DNA from: Streptomyces sp. TBY4
GTDB lineage: Bacteria > Actinomycetota > Actinomycetes > Streptomycetales > Streptomycetaceae
Length of the DNA stretch: 64,000 nucleotides
Direction of reading: 5' to 3'
Assembly (NCBI RefSeq): GCF_024213195.1
Contig: NZ_JANAVF010000002.1
Coordinates: forward strand, 620,001 to 684,000
Shown here: positions 1 through 8,294 of the stretch, piece by piece
How the letters are laid out: each line of letters opens with the position of its first letter
How positions within the stretch are numbered: position 1 is the stretch's first letter
Notes under the pieces: model-generated
Told to the model about the DNA's origin: nothing
Database searches by the model: none
Seen by the model: only the letters and a program-made list of their open reading frames with translations
Program-made: the position numbers and the translations under genes

Positions 1-2
1 GG

Positions 3-698
3 CACGAGACGGAGAAGTTCCTGAAGCTGGCCTTCCCCCTGGACGTGCACGCCGAGCGGTACGCCTCGGAAACCCAGTTCGGCCACTACCACCGGCCCAC
101 CCACACCAACACCTCCTGGGAAGCCGCCAAGTTCGAGGCGTGCAACCACCGCTTCGTCCACCTGGAGGAGCCGGACTGGGGCGTCGCGCTGGTGACGGAC
201 TCCACGTACGGGCACGACCTGACCCGCACCGTGCGCCCCTCGGACCGCGGCACCACCACCACGCTGCGCGCCTCGCTGCTGCGCGCCCCGCGCTTCCCCG
301 ACCCGGAGACCGACCAGGGCCTGCACCGCTTCCGGCACGCACTGGTGACCGGGGCCTCCATCGGGGACGCGGTCCGGGAGGGCTACCGGGTCAACCTCCC
401 GGAGCGGGAACTCCGGGGAGCCGCGCCGGTGGCGCCCCTGGTGTCGGTCTCCGACGACGGAGTCGTCGTCACCGCCGTCAAGCTCGCCGACGACGGCAGC
501 GGCGACGTGGTGGTCCGCTTCCACGAAGCACGCGGCGCCCGCGCCCGGGCCACCCTGTCGGCCGGATTCGCCGCCGCCTCGGTGACCCCGGTGGACCTGC
601 TGGAACGGCCGGTCGGCCCGGCGGAGCCGGTGGACGCCGCGATCCCTGTCGAGCTGCGCCCCTTCGAGCTGCGCACGCTCCGCTTCACCCGGGCCTGA
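3..698 (+). CDS. Alpha-mannosidase, GH38 family, C-terminal part (5' end outside window)
   Basis: The reading frame is already open at the window edge, so only about 231 C-terminal residues are visible. They match the C-terminal beta-sandwich of GH38 alpha-mannosidases: the segment reading FGHYHRPTHTNTSWEAAKFE and the later run of short beta strands ending in PFELRTLRFTRA are typical of the family's tail, where the protein closes with an 'elrPfElrTlr' strand. The catalytic domain lies upstream and cannot be checked. GH38 enzymes trim terminal alpha-mannosyl residues; bacterial ones are often cytoplasmic. The gene converges on a DeoR regulator gene and a large hairpin separates them, so it is probably not part of the operon to its right. 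Confidence 0.85.
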   Translation, partial: HETEKFLKLAFPLDVHAERYASETQFGHYHRPTHTNTSWEAAKFEACNHRFVHLEEPDWGVALVTDSTYGHDLTRTVRPSDRGTTTTLRASLLRAPRFPDPETDQGLHRFRHALVTGASIGDAVREGYRVNLPERELRGAAPVAPLVSVSDDGVVVTAVKLADDGSGDVVVRFHEARGARARATLSAGFAAASVTPVDLLERPVGPAEPVDAAIPVELRPFELRTLRFTRA

Positions 699-717
699 AC
701 GCCCCGGACCCTCGCAC

Positions 718-770
718 CGGACCGCCGGTGCCCGACTCCGCCGTCGCCGGAGCCGGGCACCGGCGGTCCG
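718..770. terminator. Bidirectional terminator hairpin between convergent genes
   Basis: Two perfectly complementary 17-nt arms (CGGACCGCCGGTGCCCG at 718-734 and its complement at 754-770) enclose a loop that itself contains a 5-bp pairing (CTCCG/CGGAG). There is no clear T tract on either side, as usual in streptomycetes. The position, between the mannosidase stop and the DeoR stop, fits a shared terminator. Confidence 0.75.
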
Positions 771-775
771 CGCGT

Positions 776-1633
776 TCAGGACCGGGCGACCACCACCACC
801 TGCGTGCCCCGCTCCCTGATGGCGCGGATCTCCCGCGCGCCGAGCCCGTCGTCCACCACCAGGAAGTCGAAGTCCGTGAGCGGGGCGAGCGCGTACAGCC
901 CCTCCTGCCGGAACTTCGTGTGGTCGGCCACCAGCACCCGGCACTTCGCGGCCCGCAGCATGGCCCGCTTGACCTGGACGGTCTCGGGCGAGGTGTTGTA
1001 GAGGCGCCCCCGGGTGATGGCGGTGGCCGACATGAACACGATGCCCGCGCTGTACTCGCGGATGCTGTCGGCGGTGTGCGGCCCCATGTGGGCCTCGTAC
1101 GCGGGGAAGTAGGTGCCGCCCAGCGAGATCAGCTGGACTCCGGGCTGCCGGGCGAGGCCCGTCATCGCCGGGAGCGAGTTCGTGATCACCGTCAGCGGCG
1201 CCGACTCCACGAAGTAACGCGTCATCTGCGCGCACGTCGTGCTGTCGTCGAGCATCACCGTCTGCCCGGGCGTGAGCAGTTGGGCCGCGGCCCGCGCGAG
1301 TCGCCGCTTGGTCGAGGCCATGGCCTCCGTACGGGCGGTGACGCTGCCGTGGAAGCGGGGCGAGGACTCGCTCGTCGCCCCGCCGCGCACCTTGCGCAGC
1401 CAGCCCTGGGCCTGGAGGTGGTCCAGATCCCGGTGGACGGTCATCAGGGAGACGTCGTGCACGGCCGCGAGATCGGCGGAGCGTACGAACCCCCGCGCGA
1501 GCGCCTCCTCCCGGATGAGCCGGCGCCGCTCCTCGCGGGCCTCGCAGCGGTCCTGAGCGGGAGCGGCCCCGTCGGGACCGCTCCCGTCGGTACCGCTCCC
1601 GGCCTCCTCCGCTGGAGCTGAACTCGGTGCCAT
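776..1633 (-). CDS. DeoR-family transcriptional regulator
   Basis: The 285-aa protein has the DeoR layout. After a poorly conserved Ala/Gly-rich N-terminus of about 30 residues there is a winged helix (residues ~35-90, with SADLAAVHDVSLMTVHRDLD and the wing KVRGGA), then the DeoR sensor domain with the phosphosugar-binding fold (TVMLDDSTTCAQM, ITNSLPAM, VQLISLGGTYF, LVADHTKF). DeoR proteins usually repress sugar or polyol catabolic operons and release DNA on binding a phosphorylated sugar. The start is supported by GAGGAGG a few bases upstream of the ATG. It is divergent from the MFS/kinase/RuBisCO operon and most likely controls it; its effector would be an intermediate of that pathway. That assignment is inference from position. 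Confidence 0.9.
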   Translation of the reverse strand: MAPSSAPAEEAGSGTDGSGPDGAAPAQDRCEAREERRRLIREEALARGFVRSADLAAVHDVSLMTVHRDLDHLQAQGWLRKVRGGATSESSPRFHGSVTARTEAMASTKRRLARAAAQLLTPGQTVMLDDSTTCAQMTRYFVESAPLTVITNSLPAMTGLARQPGVQLISLGGTYFPAYEAHMGPHTADSIREYSAGIVFMSATAITRGRLYNTSPETVQVKRAMLRAAKCRVLVADHTKFRQEGLYALAPLTDFDFLVVDDGLGAREIRAIRERGTQVVVVARS

Positions 1634-1648
1634 CCGCGCCCTCCTCGG

Positions 1649-1670
1649 GTGAAGTTCTCTGCTTCTTCAC
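1649..1670. promoter_or_regulatory. Candidate DeoR operator (inverted repeat)
   Basis: GTGAAG and CTTCAC arms are separated by 10 bp, giving a 22-bp inverted repeat just upstream of the deoR start codon. This geometry suits autoregulation by a dimer. I found no second exact copy in the divergent promoter region. Confidence 0.35.
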
Positions 1671-1763
1671 TCGATCCTCTGGTATCCCCGCAGGTCAGAC
1701 GGCGAGTCTTAAGTCCTTCTCACATGGGATACGGCCCCTTCCGAGGGAGATGTCCACAGGAAG

Positions 1764-1793
1764 TTGACGCCGGTTTCACCGGAATTGTTAGCT
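1764..1793 (+). promoter_or_regulatory. Candidate promoter and operator of the RuBisCO operon
   Basis: TTGACG at 1764-1769 is followed after 18 bp by TTAGCT (1788-1793), an acceptable vegetative promoter. The spacer contains an inverted repeat, CCGGT-TTC-ACCGG (1770-1782), where a bound repressor would block RNA polymerase. The transcript would carry a leader of roughly 130 nt before the MFS start codon. Confidence 0.4.
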
Positions 1794-1929
1794 CGTTCCT
1801 GCCAGGGTCACCCAGCACCGGACCGCCACCGCCGCCGGTCCGCAGACCCGCCTCCGCGGCCCCGCCGCCATCCACCCCACCGCATCCACTTCATCGCATC
1901 GACTCCATCGACGCCGATCGGGGACATCA

Positions 1930-3324
1930 ATGACGAAGACCCCCCAGCCCCTCGCGCACTGCGGAGAGGGCCCGCCCACCTCACGCCTCGCCCGCATGGG
2001 CATCCCGCAGTCCATATCCTCCGGCTACCTCGGCCTCGTCATCTTCATGACGGGCGTGGGCATCGAGGCCGGATACCTCTCGCCCTACCTGGAGGGCCTC
2101 GGCATCGCCGCCTCCGACGTGGCGATGATCTTCACCGTGTACGGGCTCACCGGCGCCGTCGCGGCCTGGCTCTCCGGAGCGCTCTCCGATCTGTGGGGCC
2201 CCCGCAAGGTCATGTGGTGCGGGCTGATCACCTTCGCGGTCACCCACGTCTTCTTCCTCGCGGTCGCGATCCCCTCCAAGGAGTACGGCCTCCTCCTCAT
2301 CGGCTACGCCCTGCGCGGCCTCGCCTTCCCGCTCTTCGCCTACGCCTTCCTCGTCTGGATCGCCGCGGTCGCCCCGCCCCGCCAGATGGGCAGCGCCATG
2401 GGCTGGTTCTGGTCGGCCTTCTCCGCGGGCCTGCCCACGCTGGGATCCCTCTGCGCGAGCCTCCTCATCCCGGTCATCGGCGAGTACGCCACCCTGTGGG
2501 TCGCCCTCGGCGTCGTCGCGGTCGGCGGCCTGCTGCCGCTGCTGCTCATCAAGGAGAAGACGGGATCCTCCCGCCTCGCCCCGCCCGGCGAGAGCCCGAT
2601 GGCCGGCCTGGTCGGCTCCCTGACGATCCTCTACCGCAACCCGCGCGTGGGCGCCGGCGCCGTCGTCCGCATGTTCAACACCGCCTCGCAGTTCGGCTTC
2701 ATGGTCATGCTGCCGGTCTGGTTCATGAACACGGTCGGCCTCAGCAACGAGCAGTGGCTGCGCCTGGTGGCCGTCATGTTCGGCACCAACATCGTCACCA
2801 ACCTCGCCTTCGGCGTCATCGGCGACCGCATCGGCTGGCGCACCACCGTCGCCTGGTGCGGCGGCGTCGGCTGCACGATCTCCTCCCTCCTCCTCTTCCA
2901 CGTGCCCGACGCGGTCGGCGGCGTCTACCCGGTGTGCCTGCTGGTCGCCGTGTTCTACGGGGCCACGCTCTCCGGCTACGTACCCCTCTCCGCGCTGATG
3001 ACGTCCATCGCCCCGAGCCACAAGGGCCAGGCCATGGCCGCCCTCAACCTCGGCGCCGGCGCCTCCGCCTTCCTCGGCCCGCTCACCGTCAGCCTCTTCC
3101 TCGGCCCGCTCGGGGTCGGCGGGGTCACCTGGATCTTCGCCGGGTTCCACGCGGTCAGCGCCCTCCTGATGCTGGTGATCAAGACGACCGGCAGCGGCGC
3201 GTCGCCGACGCCGCGCACGGCGGGCGCCCCGGAGGCTGCTGCGGAGGCCGACCCGAAGGCCGGGAACCTGCCGCACGCCGACCCCACCGAAAAGCTCCTC
3301 TCCCCGAACACGAAGGGACGGTGA
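1930..3324 (+). CDS. MFS transporter, polyol/pentose-permease type
   Basis: The 464-aa protein has twelve predicted membrane segments in two sets of six, with the MFS signature between TM2 and TM3 (SGALSDLWGPRKV) and its echo GVIGDRIGWRTT in the second half. The loop after TM6 and the C-terminal ~45 residues are hydrophilic. The layout resembles RbtT/DalT-type pentitol permeases, which sit beside DeoR regulators and FGGY kinases in known polyol operons; that resemblance is from memory of the family. As first gene of the operon it presumably imports the unphosphorylated sugar or polyol. It ends 6 bp before the first kinase. The substrate cannot be read from sequence. Confidence 0.88.
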   Translation: MTKTPQPLAHCGEGPPTSRLARMGIPQSISSGYLGLVIFMTGVGIEAGYLSPYLEGLGIAASDVAMIFTVYGLTGAVAAWLSGALSDLWGPRKVMWCGLITFAVTHVFFLAVAIPSKEYGLLLIGYALRGLAFPLFAYAFLVWIAAVAPPRQMGSAMGWFWSAFSAGLPTLGSLCASLLIPVIGEYATLWVALGVVAVGGLLPLLLIKEKTGSSRLAPPGESPMAGLVGSLTILYRNPRVGAGAVVRMFNTASQFGFMVMLPVWFMNTVGLSNEQWLRLVAVMFGTNIVTNLAFGVIGDRIGWRTTVAWCGGVGCTISSLLLFHVPDAVGGVYPVCLLVAVFYGATLSGYVPLSALMTSIAPSHKGQAMAALNLGAGASAFLGPLTVSLFLGPLGVGGVTWIFAGFHAVSALLMLVIKTTGSGASPTPRTAGAPEAAAEADPKAGNLPHADPTEKLLSPNTKGR

Positions 3325-3330
3325 CCCACG

Positions 3331-4878
3331 ATGTCCGTACTCGCCATCGACGTCGGCACCACCATGATCAAATCGGTCGTCTTCGACGACCAGGGCAACG
3401 AGCTGGCCGTCTCCCGGCTCGGCACCGAGGTCCTGCGCCGCCCCCCCGGCTGGGCCGAACAGGACATGGACACCGTGTGGAACACGGTCGTCTACACCGT
3501 CCGCAACGCCCTCTCCGACATCGACGACCCCGTCTGGCTCGTCACCTTCACCGCCCAGGGCGACGGCGCCTGGCTCATCGACCGGGAGGGGCGCCCCACC
3601 GGCCCCGCCATCCTGTGGTCCGACGGCCGCGCCGGGGACATCCTCACCGGCTGGGAGAGCGAAGGGCTCCTGGAAGAGGCCTTCCGCCGCAACGGCTCCC
3701 TCACGTGCAGCGGCATGCCGAACGCCGTCTTCAGCTGGCTCGGCTCCCACGACCCCCAGCGCCTGGCCGGATCGGCCGCCTCCCTGACCGCCGCGGGCTG
3801 GCTCTTCCTCAACCTCACCGGCACCGTCGCGACCGACGAGTCCGACGCCTCCGCACCCTTCCTCGACCACGCCACCGGCGACTACGACGACACCATCGTC
3901 GACCTCTTCGGCCTCGCCGCGCACCGCAGGCTGCTGCCGCGCGTCCTCGGGGAGGAGGAGCGGATCGCCGAGATCACCCCGCAGGCCGCCGGACAGCTCG
4001 GCCTGCCGGCCGGACTACCCGTGGTCATGGCCCCGTACGACATCGCCGCCACCGCCCGCGGCGTCGGGGTCGTCAACCCCGGCCAGGCGTGCACCATCCT
4101 CGGCACCACCCTCTGCACCGAGATCGTCCGCAAGGGCATCGACACCACCGGCGAGCCCTCCGGCATCAACATCGCCTACCGCGGCCGCGAGCGCGTCCTG
4201 CGGGCCTTCCCCACCTTCAACGGCGCCGAGGTCCTGGTCTGGGCGTCGAAACTGCTCGGCCTGGACGGCCCGCCCGATCTCACCCGGCTCGCCTTCGACT
4301 CCGTACCGGGAGCGAACGGCCTGAGCTTCCTGCCGTACCTCTCGCCCGCGGGGGAGCGGGCCCCCTTCCTCGATCCCGGCGCGCGCGGCACCTTCTGGGG
4401 GCTGTCCCTGGAACACTCGAACGCCGACGTGGCCCGCGCCGTCCTCGACGGGCTCTCCCTCGTCCTGCGCGACTCGCTGGTGGCCTCCCGTACGAACGTC
4501 ACCGAGCTGCGGCTGTGCGGCGGCGGGGCCAACAGCGACGACTGGTGCCAACTCATCGCCGACGTCACCGGAGTGCCCACGGCCCGCTCGGTGGACACCG
4601 AACTCGGCGCGAAGGGCGCCTTCCTGACGGGCCTGGTGCTCTCCGGCGCCGAATCCTCGATGCACTCGGCCGCCTCCCACTACGTCCGGATGACCTCCGG
4701 CTGGGAGCCGGACCCGGAGCGCGCCGACTTCTACGCGGCCCGCTACGGGGAGTTCCTGAACTGGCGCGGCCTCGTCCGCGAAGCGGGCTGGACCTGCGGC
4801 CCGGCGCCCCTCTCCCTCTCCCGCCCGACCACCCGCCCGACCCGCACCGGGGAACTCCAAGGAGCCGTACGTGCCTGA
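3331..4878 (+). CDS. FGGY-family carbohydrate kinase 1 (erythritol/pentulose-kinase-like)
   Basis: The 515-aa length is normal for FGGY kinases. The N-terminal phosphate-binding loop is DVGTTMIKSVVF (residues 7-18), the sugar-side segment includes VTFTAQGDGAWLID and the WSDGRA that follows, and the C-terminal nucleotide site has LCGGGANSDDWCQ (~395). The TAQGDGxWLID region is like that of erythritol kinase EryA and related polyol/ketose kinases rather than xylulokinase or glycerol kinase. It should phosphorylate a primary hydroxyl of an imported polyol or ketose with ATP. The start has a GGGACGG ribosome site, and the end overlaps the second kinase by 8 nt, so the two are translationally coupled. 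Two non-identical FGGY kinases in one operon is unusual and suggests successive phosphorylations or two substrates. Confidence 0.9.
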   Translation: MSVLAIDVGTTMIKSVVFDDQGNELAVSRLGTEVLRRPPGWAEQDMDTVWNTVVYTVRNALSDIDDPVWLVTFTAQGDGAWLIDREGRPTGPAILWSDGRAGDILTGWESEGLLEEAFRRNGSLTCSGMPNAVFSWLGSHDPQRLAGSAASLTAAGWLFLNLTGTVATDESDASAPFLDHATGDYDDTIVDLFGLAAHRRLLPRVLGEEERIAEITPQAAGQLGLPAGLPVVMAPYDIAATARGVGVVNPGQACTILGTTLCTEIVRKGIDTTGEPSGINIAYRGRERVLRAFPTFNGAEVLVWASKLLGLDGPPDLTRLAFDSVPGANGLSFLPYLSPAGERAPFLDPGARGTFWGLSLEHSNADVARAVLDGLSLVLRDSLVASRTNVTELRLCGGGANSDDWCQLIADVTGVPTARSVDTELGAKGAFLTGLVLSGAESSMHSAASHYVRMTSGWEPDPERADFYAARYGEFLNWRGLVREAGWTCGPAPLSLSRPTTRPTRTGELQGAVRA

Positions 4879-6421
4879 CCGCGCACCCGAACCCGGACCC
4901 GTTTCCCTGCCGCAGGACGCCGTCTGGCTCGGCCTCGACCTCGGTACGCAGTCCGCGCGCTGCCTCGCCGTCGACTCCGCCGGCCACGTCCTCGCCGCCG
5001 CCTCCCGCCCGCTGACCAGCCACCGCGACGGCAACCGCCACGAGCAGGACCCCGAGCAGTGGTGGAGCGCCCTCACCGGGGCCTGCCGCGAGGCCCTCGA
5101 CGGGATCGAGCCCCACCGCGTCCGGGGGCTCGCCCTCGACGGGACCTCCGGCACCATCCTGCTCGCGGGCCCCGACGGCACCCCGCTGACCCGCGGCCTC
5201 ATGTACGACGACGGGCGCGCCGCGGAGCAGGCCGTACGGGCCAACGAGGCCGGGGCGCGGGTCTGGCAGGAGCTCGGCTACCGCTCCATGCAGCCCTCCT
5301 GGGCCCTGCCCAAGCTCCTGTGGCTCCTGGAGAACGAACCGGCGGCGGCCGCCCCCGGGACCCGGCTGCTCCACCAGGTGGACCTCGTCACCTGGCGGCT
5401 GGCCGGCCGGCAGGTCGCCAGTGACGCCAGCCACGCCCTGAAGACGGGCTACCACCTCCTCGAGGAGCGCTGGCCGGAGAAGGAGTTCGCCGACCTGGGC
5501 GTCCCCGCCGGGCTCCTGCCCGAGGTCGTACGCCCCGGCGCCGTCATCGGCAGCGTCGGCCCCGAGGCGGCCGAGCTCACCGGCATCCCGGAGGGAACAC
5601 CGATCGTCGCCGGCATGACCGACGGCTGCGCCGCGCAGATCGGCGCGGGCGCCCTCGCCCCCGGCGCCTGGAACTCCGTGCTCGGCACCACCCTGGTCTT
5701 CAAGGGAGCCAGCCCGCACCTGGTCCGGGACCCCCACGGCGTCGTCTACTGCCACCGGGGCCCCGGCGACGCCTGGCTCCCCGGCGGGGCCTCCGGCAGC
5801 GGGGCCGGCGTGCTGTCCCGCGAGTTCCCGGGCGCGGACCTCGACCGGCTGACCGTCGAGGGCGCGGAGCTCGACCGCGACACCGTCGCCTACCCGCTGG
5901 TCTCCACCGGCGGCGAACGCTTCCCCTTCCGGGCACCGGACGCGCGGGGCTTCCTCCTCGCAGCGGGCGGGGAGGCCGGGGAGGCGGGCGAGCCCGGGGA
6001 GGCGGGGGAGGCCGAGCGCTTCCACGCGTACCTCCTCGGCGTCGCCTGCCTCGAACGCCTCTGCTTCGACTACCTCGACCTCCTCGGCGCCCCCGTCGAC
6101 GGCCCCCTCACCCTCACCGGCGGCGGCGCGCGCAACGCCTACTGGAGCAGGCTCCGCGCCGACGTCCTGGGCCGCCGGGTGCGCCTGCCGGAACACGCCG
6201 AGGGAGCCCTCGGCATGGCGGTGCTCGCCGCCACCTCCTCGGGTGCGTCCCTCCAGGACGCGGCGGCGGCCATGGTCCGCATCGAGCGGGAGATCGAGCC
6301 CGACCCCGCGCGGACCGCCCGCTGGCTCCCCGTCTACGTCTCCTTCGTGGAGGAGCTCGTCCGGCGCGGCTGGCTCGACCGGGCCGTGGCCGACCACGCG
6401 AGGGGAAGGGCCGCCCGGTGA
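4871..6421 (+). CDS. FGGY-family carbohydrate kinase 2 (D-ribulose-kinase-like)
   Basis: A 516-aa kinase of the same superfamily but clearly a different subfamily from its neighbour. It has the loop DLGTQSARCLAVD (~22-34), the segment LALDGTSGTILL (~87-98) followed by YDDGRA, and the C-terminal TGGGARNAYWSRL (~416). The DGTSGTxLL pattern recalls the D-ribulose kinases of cyanobacteria (SePSK) and plants (XK-1), known from memory, so D-ribulose to D-ribulose 5-phosphate is a reasonable first guess. A glycine/glutamate/alanine repeat (GEAGEAGEPGEAGEA, ~369-383) is inserted before the nucleotide domain; it is encoded by purine-rich short repeats and is probably a loop. The GTG start has AAGGAG upstream. 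Its stop overlaps the phosphatase start (GTGA). Confidence 0.88.
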   Translation: MPDRAPEPGPVSLPQDAVWLGLDLGTQSARCLAVDSAGHVLAAASRPLTSHRDGNRHEQDPEQWWSALTGACREALDGIEPHRVRGLALDGTSGTILLAGPDGTPLTRGLMYDDGRAAEQAVRANEAGARVWQELGYRSMQPSWALPKLLWLLENEPAAAAPGTRLLHQVDLVTWRLAGRQVASDASHALKTGYHLLEERWPEKEFADLGVPAGLLPEVVRPGAVIGSVGPEAAELTGIPEGTPIVAGMTDGCAAQIGAGALAPGAWNSVLGTTLVFKGASPHLVRDPHGVVYCHRGPGDAWLPGGASGSGAGVLSREFPGADLDRLTVEGAELDRDTVAYPLVSTGGERFPFRAPDARGFLLAAGGEAGEAGEPGEAGEAERFHAYLLGVACLERLCFDYLDLLGAPVDGPLTLTGGGARNAYWSRLRADVLGRRVRLPEHAEGALGMAVLAATSSGASLQDAAAAMVRIEREIEPDPARTARWLPVYVSFVEELVRRGWLDRAVADHARGRAAR

Positions 6422-7116
6422 CATCCGACCCGGTGAAAGCCGACCCGATGAAGGAGCACCCGGTGCAGGACCGCCCGACGACCGACTTCGTGCTGGTGCG
6501 CCACGGCGAGACCGTGTGGCACGCCGAGAACCGTTATGCGGGCCGCGCCGACGTCGCGCTGACCGAGCGCGGCCTGCGACAGGCCGATGAACTCGCTGAC
6601 TGGGCCCGCGGGCAGCGCTTCGACGCGGTGCTGCACTCCCCGCTCGCCCGGGCCCGCCTCACGGCCGCACCCGCCGCCCGCTCCCTGGGCATCGCACCCC
6701 GCGAGGACGCCCGCCTCTACGAGATCGACTTCGGCGAGGGCGAGGGGCTGAGCCTGGCGGAGATGCGCGCACGCTTCCCCCAGGAGCACGCGGCCTTCCT
6801 CCGCGACCCGGTCGCCCACCACCTCCCCGGCGGGGAGGACCCCCGCCGGGCGGCGGCCCGGGCCCGGGCCTGCCTGGAGGAGACGGCCCGCACCCTCCCC
6901 GGCGGGCGCGTGCTCGTGGTCGGGCACAACGCGCTCTTCCGGGTCCTGCTCTGCGACCTGCTGGGCATCGAACTCGGCGCGTACCGGCAGGTGTTCCCCG
7001 TCCTCGACAACGCCACCACCACCGAGATCCGCCTCTCCGGGGCCACCGGAGACGGCCGGGCGGCGCTGCTGTCCTTCAACGCCCCGACGCGGACGGGGGA
7101 TCCGGCTCCGCGATGA
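6418..7116 (+). CDS. Histidine phosphatase family protein
   Basis: The 232-aa protein carries the complete histidine phosphatase core: LVRHGET with the nucleophilic His (~residue 28), the Arg of SPLARARLTA, the general-acid Glu region YEIDFGEGEGLSLAE, and the second His in VGHNALFRVLL. The short, insertion-free form and the GEGEGL motif are closer to broad phosphatases (PhoE/CobC-like) than to glycolytic phosphoglycerate mutases. In this operon a substrate such as 2-phosphoglycolate, 3-phosphoglycerate or a sugar phosphate would make sense; this is inference. The GTG start overlaps the kinase stop and has GGGAAGG upstream; ATG at 6448 is an alternative start that would still keep the whole domain. 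Confidence 0.85.
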   Translation: MTSDPVKADPMKEHPVQDRPTTDFVLVRHGETVWHAENRYAGRADVALTERGLRQADELADWARGQRFDAVLHSPLARARLTAAPAARSLGIAPREDARLYEIDFGEGEGLSLAEMRARFPQEHAAFLRDPVAHHLPGGEDPRRAAARARACLEETARTLPGGRVLVVGHNALFRVLLCDLLGIELGAYRQVFPVLDNATTTEIRLSGATGDGRAALLSFNAPTRTGDPAPR

Positions 7117-7187
7117 CCCGTACCCCCGCATCCGTACCCGTACCCGCCCCGACCGCACCGCACCCCGCTCCCGAAGGAACCCGCCCG

Positions 7188-8234
7188 ATGAACACCAAGG
7201 TCCTCGCCGCAGGCGACCACTTCGTCCTCCCGCACCTGCTGACCGAAGAGGTCCGCCGGGCGAGCGACGGCGCCTGCGAGGTATCCGAGATCCAACTGCC
7301 GTGGCCCCACACTCCCTTCGGCCCGGTCGCCGAAGTCGTCGAGGCCTCCGGCACCGAAGAGGAGATGATCGAGGCGCTCCAGGGCGCCGAGGTCTGCGTC
7401 ACGCAGCTCGCCCCGCTCACCGAGCGCATCCTGGCCGCGTGCCCCGACCTGAAGCTGATGTGCATCAGCCGGGGCGGACCGGTCAACGCCAACCTGGAAG
7501 CGGCCACCCGCCACGGAGTGGCGGTCTGCTACGCCCCCGGCCGCAACGCGGTCGCCACTGCCGAGCACACCCTGACCCTGCTGCTGGCCGCCGCCCGCGG
7601 GGTCGGCGACACCCATGCCGACATGCGCCGCGGAGTGTGGCGGGGCGACTACTACGACTACGACAACTGCGGGATCGAGATCGAGGGGGCCACGGTCGGC
7701 CTGATCGGCTACGGGGCCATCGGCTCCCGCGTCGCCAAGGTGCTCGTCGCGATGGGCGCCGAAGTCCTGGTCCACGACCCGTACGTGAAGCCCGACCTGG
7801 TCGCGGGCATCGCCGAACTCGTCGGTCTGGACACCCTGCTGACCCGTTCCCGGATCGTCTCCCTGCACGCCCGCGTCACCGAGGAGACCACGGGCATGAT
7901 CGGAGCCGAGCAGATCGCGATGATGCCCCGGGGCTCCGTGCTCGTGAACTGCGCCCGGGGCGCCCTCCTCGACTACGAGGCCGTCTGCGACGCCATCGAC
8001 TCCGGGCAGCTCGCCGGAGCCGGATTCGACGTCTTCCCGGTCGAGCCCGTACCGGCCGGCTCCAGGCTGCTCACCACCCCCGGCATCGTCATGACCCCGC
8101 ACATCGCGGGCGGCAGCCAGCAGGTCGCCCACAAGGCCGCCCGGATCGTGGCCGGCGAGGTCGGCCGCTACCTGCGCGGCGAGCCCCTCGCCCACTGCGC
8201 GAACCCCGAGGTCTTCGGGACCGCCGCGTCCTGA
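7188..8234 (+). CDS. D-isomer-specific 2-hydroxyacid dehydrogenase (SerA/hydroxypyruvate-reductase family)
   Basis: I place the start at the ATG with GAAGGA nine bases upstream, giving 348 aa; an upstream in-frame ATG would add a Pro-rich, unconserved 25-residue tail. The protein has the NAD-binding site GLIGYGAIGSRVAKVL (~170-185) and the family's catalytic triad: Arg in NCARGALLD (~253-261), Glu in DVFPVEP and His in TPHIAGGSQQ (~302-311). TPHIAG differs slightly from the TPHLG of classical 3-phosphoglycerate dehydrogenase, and the regulatory ACT domain is missing. It would oxidise or reduce a 2-hydroxyacid such as glycerate/hydroxypyruvate, glycolate/glyoxylate or 3-phosphoglycerate, all of which lie around a RuBisCO product. 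The exact substrate is unknown. Confidence 0.88.
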   Translation: MNTKVLAAGDHFVLPHLLTEEVRRASDGACEVSEIQLPWPHTPFGPVAEVVEASGTEEEMIEALQGAEVCVTQLAPLTERILAACPDLKLMCISRGGPVNANLEAATRHGVAVCYAPGRNAVATAEHTLTLLLAAARGVGDTHADMRRGVWRGDYYDYDNCGIEIEGATVGLIGYGAIGSRVAKVLVAMGAEVLVHDPYVKPDLVAGIAELVGLDTLLTRSRIVSLHARVTEETTGMIGAEQIAMMPRGSVLVNCARGALLDYEAVCDAIDSGQLAGAGFDVFPVEPVPAGSRLLTTPGIVMTPHIAGGSQQVAHKAARIVAGEVGRYLRGEPLAHCANPEVFGTAAS

Positions 8235-8294
8235 CCGCACACGGCCGCCCCACCCTCCTCCATTCCTCCCCCCACGCACTCTGGAGATCGAACC

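Noticed and set aside
1764..5015. Very long open frame on the plus strand overlapping the MFS and kinase genes
   Set aside because: Arg/Pro/His-rich translation with no domain; it is the antiphase shadow of the high-GC genes in another frame.
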